NCBI GenBank assembly: GCA_034769895.1
Contig: CM068367.1
Coordinates: forward strand, 346,913,611 to 346,977,610
Length of the DNA stretch: 64,000 nucleotides
Source of the DNA: Magicicada septendecula
Lineage: Eukaryota > Arthropoda > Insecta > Hemiptera > Cicadidae
Reading direction: 5' to 3'
Each line of letters begins with the position of its first letter. Position 1 is the stretch's first letter. The position numbers and the translations under genes were made by a program. Under the pieces are notes generated by a model. That model saw only the letters and a program-made list of their open reading frames with translations, made no database searches and was not told the DNA's origin. Of this stretch, positions 56,373 to 64,000 are shown one piece after another.

Positions 56373-58777
56373 AAAGCCGAGGCGTTCAAACTCTTATTGC
56401 CTAAAACCTAAGAGGATCCGTGAGGATATGGCGCCGCAACCCCCCTGAACACTCTACTAAATCATGGGTTCTTACCCCCCTAGTCTTGCGACTGCGACAG
56501 CACCCATCCGATCTTACTGGACTTCTCTGTTCGAGATCCCAACACCGAAAAATCGAACAGATACCCGACCCAGTATCGCCTGACTTTATAACATGGAATT
56601 AAAAAATTGACAAACGGCCTTCCATCACTCCATATCCCACAACTGGTTCATTTCCTCTTAGCCGTACTGGTTCATTGACAACGTACTGGCTCATTTTATA
56701 TTATAGACCCTAAACAATAGTATTAATAAAACAATATTAGTTTACAATGGTACACATAAATTCCAGTTAAATTGAATAATATTCCCCGTACAATATTGCC
56801 CAGCCAAAATGACACATTAATTATACAAAATAACATTAACTCACAGTAAATACAAATTATATCCTTACTTGCCTACTCATATTTATATAGAATAAACAAT
56901 TTTTTTTTTTTTTTTTTTTTTACTACCCCCCTAATAATCCCTTAACCCCTGATACCCGTTACATTTTAATGTGTTCTGCGCGAGGCTTCTTGGCCTTTTT
57001 GAGCCTCATCCTCGCCGTAAACCACATCTCCCTCGTGACCTGTAACTGGGTCACCGCCCATCCACACTCACTATTACCCCCCCTAGACTGTAGCGTCTAG
57101 TTGCTTTCACAAGGACTGATGCGGAAGGGGTGGACATTTTTTCTTTTATTCCACCCCCATCCTTGCTTCGGCGTTACAATAAAATTCGGTATTACACCTA
57201 CTATTTTTTATTTATACACCCCTAATGGACTACCACCCCTATCTGGGTGAAAATAGCCCTGTTCCAAAATTTGGTAGATTCCCCAAAAAATAACCCCCCT
57301 ACTAAGTCTAACAAACCACCGGGTTGACAAAATAAAACAAACCACAAACCGGTTATATCAAGTAAAATTTATGATTTGCCACAATTAACTACTTTCACGG
57401 TCATGGTCCGGTGAGGTCATGACCGCACTTAGGTGGGGAATCTACAGTTAAAACATAAAACATAGATTAGCATTGATACAAATTACTTGGATAGTAATGT
57501 ACACATCTTATTTTCCAAACACCGCTTCAGCTCAAACATTTCCTTCAGTTTTCAATTTTAAATGAATATTTTAATAAGTTAAATCCTTATTTACATCAAT
57601 TAGCATTTACTTTATAATTCCAGTTTACATTCAAATGAAAATATAGTTAAGTTCATTATTAAAATCATCTTCTCAATTACTTTAATTACCAAATTAATTT
57701 AATTGTATTTAATTTACTTTAATTAGTTCAATTAATCTCAAAAGTTACAGTAATTGCCTCATTATTATTTGGTCTGTAAAAAAATTTAATTTCAATTCTT
57801 TTCTATCACAATAAGGTTTTACTCAAAGATACTGATTCAGCAGACTACAACATTTTTTGTTATTGTCACCAAGCATGACTACAGACATTAGTATCAACAT
57901 ACAGCATACCTGTCTACTGTTTACATAAACACAGTTATAAACACTCTGTCTCAACACTCACATAGTCTAAACATTCTGGTTACATCATGTACTGGCATAT
58001 ATACTTCCTGCAAAATTTTTATTTCTATAAATCTTCTTGTTAACATATTTGTCAAAGTCTATTTGTTGCAATTCGAACCAAATATAATTTAATTCCCTTT
58101 CAGTTATTATTACTTCTTGATTACAGTTTCTATTTAATACCATTATTTCAATTCATTTTTATTATTGACAAACTCTTTTCACACCTGTAAGCATTTTATT
58201 CTATCTGACTGGTATAATGAACTTTATACTTACAATACATTTCCACCTATTGACATGAATACAAAATACACACCACACACACACCAATATCTCCCCGTAA
58301 CCTCTGAAACATTTAACAACAATGTTATTTCATACAAACCATTGAACATTAATATCAAATCTCATAAAGCAATTTAAATCCCTTAGAAAAATTCAACACT
58401 ATAACATTTAAGTCAAGCAAAATATTTAAACATTTCAAATTATTTTAATTAAATCAATTATTGAAAACAACATTTTTAATTACTTTCACCCATTGCAATA
58501 ACTACAATTCATTCATTATCTTCTTCCAAATTATTTCTGTTATTTATTTACGCTACAAAGTATTAATATTATTATTATTATCATCACAACAATTTCTGCT
58601 ACATACATCCATTGTTTATCTAACATTTTATAATACATACAATTAATTTCACTACACATGTATTTACAACTCTTCAGCAGTAATTATTCAGTTATATCAC
58701 ACTTCATTGTCCAAGGTTTGCCATGTCAAAAAACCATAAAACACAATGTTTACACTGTCTTATATTGTTTTAATAGT
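56373..58777. other. Non-coding body of copy B where pol would lie
   Basis: 2.4 kb, C-rich patches on the plus strand at 56400-57310 and strongly AT-rich at 57450-58760. A T-run of about 24 at 56901-56924. No RT, RNase H or integrase text in any frame. The first third has GC-richer blocks (56985-57180) that may be remnants of something else; not recognised. Confidence 0.6.
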
Positions 58778-59997
58778 TTATCCTCCATCGTTCCAGATTA
58801 ACCTTGGTTTTACATAGCATCGTTCAATTGTATTACCACACAAATGACTGTTTTGTGTGTTGTAACCATAAAAACTAAACTCATTCATCATACTCAAATA
58901 CTCATGAAACCGGTCTACATTAGGTATTTTTGTTAATTCTCCATCATTAAATTCGCTCATTATCGGGTTAATTATTTTTATTAAATCATTGTTGTTCAAA
59001 TATATTTTTAAACTTTCTTTCCATTTGTCATATTTCCTATTTAAATCATACAATTCTGTTTCTTTACTAACATACCATTCTCCCCTTATATCTCTCTCAT
59101 CACAATACCAACTCATACTTTCAACATCATTATTACAGACAGAGGGTACAACATTATACAACATCAATGAACAACTCAACTCTTCTATTAATACGGGACT
59201 CTCGCCCTTCAAAAACAACACTTGTGAATTCATTAAATAATCATCATAAACATTATCAATAATAAAGGGAAAATTTAACCTCTGTCCCCACTCTACTACA
59301 ACATTATTTTTCCTCTCTCTCTCTAACTCACTAACACACCTTAACATCTCATAATCACATTCCACAAACTCATCAATACTCTCCGATATGACATTTTCAA
59401 TTACATTATTCTTCTCATTAATTTCAACAACATCATTCTTATTTATTAACTCTTTATCTGGTATCGTATTTTTACATTTGTCACTACAATTTTCATTTGT
59501 TTTATTTTTCTCTGGACCTACACACTCTCTTGACTTATTTGCTTCTCTTTTTGCTTCACTACATATCTCATTAATTCGTACATCAATACTACACAATGAA
59601 TTGGTTAATTTGTCAAGCTTTACATTTATGCTATTTTCAAATTTCATATTCTGTTCTTTATATTGTTCAAATTTAACATCATTTGTGTCAAAACGTTTAT
59701 TTATATCATTATTCATAGTTTCAAGCTTTCATCAAAACGATTATTTAAAGCATTTAATTTGCTGTTAAGTTCATCAAATCTCTTATTATTATCATTAAAC
59801 ATTTGTTTAATCTCCCCCATTGTCTCACGAAACAAATTTCTCGTTTCGTTGTCAGTTTTATCACTATCCCTAGTTGGGACAGGAGTTGAATGAACTCTAA
59901 CTTCTTCCATTACCGCTGATTCGGTCATTGATTGATTTCCCGACTCATTCATAACAGTTACATTAGCTGTAATTATTTTATTGTCTGTGTTCTCCAT
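58778..59997 (-). pseudogene. Gag-like coiled-coil protein of copy B (one frameshift)
   Basis: Starts MENTDNKIITANVTVMNESG (59997). The first 94 residues end in a coiled coil (NNKRFDELNSKLNALNNRFD). One frameshift near 59722 leads into MNNDINKRFDTNDVKFEQYK and 312 residues more. The middle is Lys/Glu/Asn-rich. The C-terminal part holds EWGQRLNFPFIIDNVYDD, LNRKYDKWKESLKIYLNNND and ends ERCYVKPRLIWNDGG at 58778. The start context, N-terminal STPV motif, coiled coil and C-terminal CYVK-RLI-DGG are shared with copy A. Position after the primer site suggests Gag. No zinc knuckle or enzyme domain is visible. Total about 405 residues. Confidence 0.65.
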
Positions 59998-60171
59998 TAT
60001 GGACTTATGTTTAATTAAATGATTAATTAATCTAATTTATTTGACTTAGTTTTACTTTAGTAAATCTACTCTCTACGATCTAAAAGCGTTCTAACCACAC
60101 CCTCACTTCCAAATAACCCGTTCTGCAGCTTGGTTAGGTCTGGCGGATATAGGTTAAAAGCCTACACTCGC

Positions 60172-60189
60172 GTCGCTGTACGGGGGCCA
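60172..60189 (-). promoter_or_regulatory. Primer-binding site of copy B
   Basis: Minus strand TGGCCCCCGTACAGCGAC, two bases after the 5' LTR end. It differs from the buried site inside the LTR (TGGCCCCGAACTAGGGAC) and from that of copy A. Confidence 0.6.
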
Positions 60190-60191
60190 AA

Positions 60192-61308
60192 TGAAACTAC
60201 TCGATTTATGGACAAATTATATGACTCGGGTCCCTAGTTCGGGGCCAAATGTAACTTCTCAATTACTTTATATTATAATTAACTCTTACCTTAGGGTTTT
60301 TATTCCAAGGGTCATTCAGACGAAACTGCTGCAAAAAGGATCATTTGGATTTGATATGGGCAAAGATCAAATACACCATTTGTGTTAAAACAAATTGCCT
60401 CTGGTTTATTACGCAAAACAACTACTTCATCTCTCTTTCATGACATTTAGATTAAATACTGGTTGAATAAGTAACAATTTGTGAAATCAAACATAGTAAC
60501 CAAAATATTTCTTAATTAACTAGCTTATGACAACTATGGTATACCACAACTATTTATTATTTGCAATGAACCAATACGTGATTTAGCGACACACTCACAC
60601 ACATTCGTGATTTAATTTTGTCGTTCTATTTAAACCCCACTTCGAGATCTCTGATGTACATTTTAGATTTACAATTTATTTATGTTGAATTATACTCTGG
60701 GGAAAAAAGGTAAAATAATCTTGGTTAAAACTCAGTTAATACTTAACGTCTGAAGAACTCCGCTGTTTTGCACCTCTGCTGTGAATGCACTGTTTAACAC
60801 ACCATAATTTAGTTTTGACACTGTTTACCCGCGGTACTGTTATTGACTATTTCCTATTGGTTTGATGCGCCACTATTATTTTAATCCACTTTGAAATAAC
60901 ATTTCGTTTTGTTTTGTCGGCCGACATAAATTTTCGAACACTTAGCTCGCTTAGGTTGGCCGCGCGTTAGACTTTTTTATACTAGTTTTAGCACTTTAAA
61001 AGATAGGCCAACTCTTAACTACGGCCTATCTTACACCCGAGGCCACTATGTAATTTTTATCTGCACTGTATGCTGCTTACTTCTACTCTCTCTGCTGACA
61101 AACTGCAGACTGGAGACTGTGTCACAAGGCTGCTGCTGGCGGTTACGCAATACGTCTGGCAATTGTTTTGGCTGACTGTATGTATGTTGCATTGCTGTAC
61201 TGGAGGCTCCCCACAGGTGAAAGTCTGGCAATTTGGAAAGTGCTTAAAATGATGATTTAAATTAATATAAAATTAAACTGGGGTGGCTCACAATTCTGTA
61301 CCGTTACA
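60192..61308 (-). repeat. 5' LTR of copy B (1117 bp)
   Basis: Minus strand TGTAACGGTACAGAATTG ... GTTTCA. The U5-side end carries TGAAACTACTC (plus strand), one base different from the other LTR. A second TGTAACTTCTC lies 58 bp inside (60250), preceded by a primer-site-like 18-mer (60230-60247). Confidence 0.9.
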
Positions 61309-63293
61309 CAACGCCTTTCCTTAGATCATTTCAGTGCTGACCTGTGCAGTTAGAAATTTATTTAAATTCACCACCATATTTAAACAATCATATCTCGCAA
61401 AAAAATTTCAACCTAACATTCAAAGTCCAATATTTAAAAAAATTATAATTAAAACATTTTTTTTTAATTTAAGGTTTGTCAAAATAATATAAGTTAACCA
61501 TACCTGTTAACAATTTTTCTTAAATTTTATTTAATAACATAATACAGCAGAAATATTGCCAATTTTGACCATAATTTCATTATTTTTCTAATATTGTAAT
61601 AAAACAGACTTCATTAGAAAGACAATATAAATATCTTTAATCTAATTTATGTGTACTGTTTTCAGTAGTTGTATGGTTTTTGAGTTATTTTAAGTCAAAA
61701 ACTGCTTTTTGCGGGTAAACAAATAGAAGCACCCTTTTTAAACAATCGTATCCCTTGAAGTGATAGTTCTATTGTAATGAAAAGACAAGCAGATTGTTTG
61801 CCATAAAATAAGCTTTGTTTTGTACGTCTACCTTCATTATGCTAAATTTAATATTTTAGGGGTTACTTAGTAATATAGCTTTACAACTGATGAACTCACT
61901 AAATTGATCTAAGATTCAAAGTCTGCAGAATCAAAATGAATAACTTGAAAAATCCTTAAAAAACTTAGCATACTGGAAGTAATGTAGATTGAAAAATGCA
62001 ACAGGGATTTTTTTAATTTTTATATAGTAGCCAATTACAGCAGAAATATTTCCTAATGTTCCTGAAAAAATTAAAAATATAAGCAATTGTTTTATTACAA
62101 CGTTATTATTTGTACTGATACTATAATAAAGAAAATTAATTTTGAAGGTAATTTCATGATCTTAAATTTAGGTCATAGGCAGTTTTCATCAAAGTTTCTG
62201 AGTTATTGAGACTCAAAAATTGTTTTTGGTGTAAGGCAGTGAAGCTCCAGTTTTAAACCTCCAAAAGTATTGAAATCTACTGGAATAAAAAAATCTAACT
62301 TGTTTCAAGTACAATGAGGTACCATTTTCCAAATAGATTCAATATTTTGCGAGTTATTTAACAAAGGCCGTCACGAGAAAACAACTGTAAGTGGTAGAAA
62401 TCACAATTTTTAACTCCCAATACATCAAAAACCTTTAGCTTCCATAAAAAAGTGCACACCAACTTTCTTTTTTAAAATTTCATAGTCTACTGATTTTGGG
62501 GTTATTTATATTTTTTATTATTTATTCACTAAGTAGGGATAGAACAACCTCCTGAAGGAGAGCACCCAAAACGTTTTTTAAACCTTTATTTAGACACAAT
62601 ATAGAAGATATTAAAAAAGATTTCACCTGAATTTGTTCTTTTGCAAAGAACTCCAAGTTAAAATTCTTCATTAATTTGACTAGTTGTACATTTTCGGAAC
62701 CTTCTTTATCTCAATTGTTAGATGTCTTAAAGACACAATTTGTGCAGTTCAGTCATTCTCGAAAACATTAAATTATAAGCATATTTTATACTGTTTTTAT
62801 TTGTACATGCCTTTTACAATTTGCTGACGTGACAGAATGGACGGGAGGAGCATGCTGCAGAAGTTTGGCAATGCTGTACACTTCAGACGAACTTTGCCAA
62901 CCTCGCATAAATATGATTTCTTCTATAATAGTTTTGTTTATATCTTGTTTGCAAGATGTCATAATGTATTTTTGAAGTTTTTATATAATTTAAAGCAATT
63001 TGAAAGTAATTTTCTAACATTTTCCTGTGACTCTTATTATAACATAAATGTGACACAGTTCCTGTAAAAAAGACGCACTTAATACAAATATGTGAAGTTA
63101 TTTATCTGATTTAGTCACACACATATTAATTGTTATTCTCTGTACCACAAGTAAAAAAAACAGTATGTACACTTTAATCACACTAGAGTCACACAGAACT
63201 TAGAACATAAACTGTAACACACAACTGTTCAAATTATAAACTGTAAAACATCAAATTCATTTATGCACGGTACACTTGTAAATAATATACACA
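61309..63293. other. Unassigned sequence
   Basis: AT-rich; several phrases such as gagttatt with ctcaaaaa recur loosely (61680, 62200, 62350), possibly a decayed repeat, but no unit could be defined. No gene recognised. Confidence 0.4.
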
Positions 63294-63360
63294 GTGAATT
63301 TCAGTAATTCTCTTAGATGTATGACAGAGTATTCTTTCTTAATAAAAATCAGTCAGCATA
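63294..63360 (-). pseudogene. Decayed copy of the PEX10 penultimate exon
   Basis: On the minus strand this stretch aligns to the 3' end of the PEX10 exon at 42831-43073. By hand I count roughly 70% base identity over about 60 bp. The conceptual peptide reads FY*ERILCHTSKRITEIH against FYSQGVFYHISKRTTGIHY in the live exon. An in-frame stop and no clear donor (tgtata instead of tgtaag) make it non-functional. Similarity fades upstream. It is an old partial duplication of PEX10. I cannot tell whether it was genomic or retro-copied, because no poly(A) tract or exon junction is visible. Chance similarity is less likely but not excluded. Confidence 0.5.
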
Positions 63361-64000
63361 CTTCTTAGAATTATTACATTGCTTAGTTTATCTTTTGCAA
63401 TGAAAACGGTATGTGTTGAAGATGGTTACGGGATACAGAAATATAAGAGATGTTTCTACACGACACTGCTTTAAGAAGACTGATTCTGTAAGTCCCAGAC
63501 TGTGTACAACACGCAATACAAATTGACTGAGGGAGGTTGTAACAGTGATAAATTTGCTGTCATTGATAGCACATTAAATCTTATGTTCTAGGCTACCATT
63601 CAGTTAAATGTTTCAAAGTAATGAGTTTTAATTATTAATTGTGATGAGCCAGTAGACGGGTACTGTTACAATATAATTTATGGATTGCATGAAGTGTAAA
63701 TTACATGAGGGAAATGACTGTCATGTTTTTTCTGTTGATTATTATTGTACTTGGATCTACTGCATGCATTTCTTCCATAGGTACCACTTCAATGATATAA
63801 GAAAGAAGTTACCGTAAACACCACAGTGTCTTGAACTCAATATATACTTGACATTCAAAATTAACAACAAGAAAAAGATAAAAGTCCTGATTACTTAGAA
63901 ATACATATGCATACATATGTAACAAATCAGCAACAACAACAAAGTGAACTTTCCAATAACTTCCTTTCAAAATTACATGATTTGTTGAAAGCTCAGCAAA
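63361..64000. other. Unassigned sequence to window end
   Basis: No coding similarity or repeat found. A CAA-rich patch at 63925-63945. Confidence 0.5.

Larger units (their letters stand above)
55232..61308 (-). mobile_element. Gag-only LTR retroelement (copy B), complete, 6.1 kb
   Basis: Two LTRs (55232-56350 and 60192-61308), 4-bp target duplication caac (55228-55231 and 61309-61312), primer-binding site next to the upstream LTR, polypurine tract next to the downstream LTR, and one gag-like gene (minus strand). Between gag and the polypurine tract lie 2.4 kb without any pol-like frame. The LTRs differ by about five bases plus a small deletion by eye, so the insertion is recent although it encodes no enzyme. 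It must have been mobilised by another element in trans. Confidence 0.88.

Overview
This is eukaryotic, AT-rich, repeat-dense DNA, most likely from an arthropod and probably an insect. I infer this from the transposon families present (mariner, piggyBac, hAT of the ZMYM1 type, pogo/Tigger, Ty3/gypsy and RTE-like LINEs) and from GT-AG introns. There are no bacterial operons, rRNA or tRNA genes. The only host gene I can identify with confidence is PEX10, the peroxisomal RING-type ubiquitin ligase, on the minus strand. Its last exon is at 6617-6982 and the preceding exon at 42831-43073. They are joined in phase 0 across an intron of about 35.8 kb. Earlier PEX10 exons were not found and probably lie above 64 kb. 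A decayed copy of the penultimate PEX10 exon sits near 63.3 kb.

Layout from left to right. 1-1651: ZMYM1-type hAT, minus strand, cut by the window edge. 3275-5964: first copy of a 2.7-kb repeat. 6088-6982: PEX10 3' end. 8310-9324: decayed gypsy integrase plus LTR. 9600-10345: dead LINE RT. 12330-12690: hAT scrap. 13271-14832: possible solo LTR. 15304-23790: a mariner split by a gag-only LTR retroelement and by an RTE-like LINE with a 13-bp target duplication. 24518-26026: internally deleted hAT with an 8-bp target duplication. 26230-38270: a piggyBac split by a very young 10.6-kb Ty3/gypsy element (26685-37290). 38271-40981: pogo/Tigger element containing a LINE tail. 42831-43073: PEX10 exon. 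43900-44560: LINE RT scrap. 44821-47617: second copy of the 2.7-kb repeat. 48480-48870: possible DDE transposase scrap. 50417-54975: a second mariner carrying a hAT, which itself carries a fold-back MITE. 55232-61308: a complete gag-only LTR retroelement. 63294-63360: PEX10 pseudo-exon.

The window is best read as one stretched host gene whose giant intron has been filled by successive, often nested, insertions. The nesting gives a relative order: mariner before the gag-only LTR element and the LINE; piggyBac before gypsy; mariner before hAT before MITE. The least expected observations are an LTR family whose repeats have apparently swallowed an older primer-binding site, a conserved gag-only protein family shared by two elements, and two long direct repeats that bracket both visible PEX10 exons.
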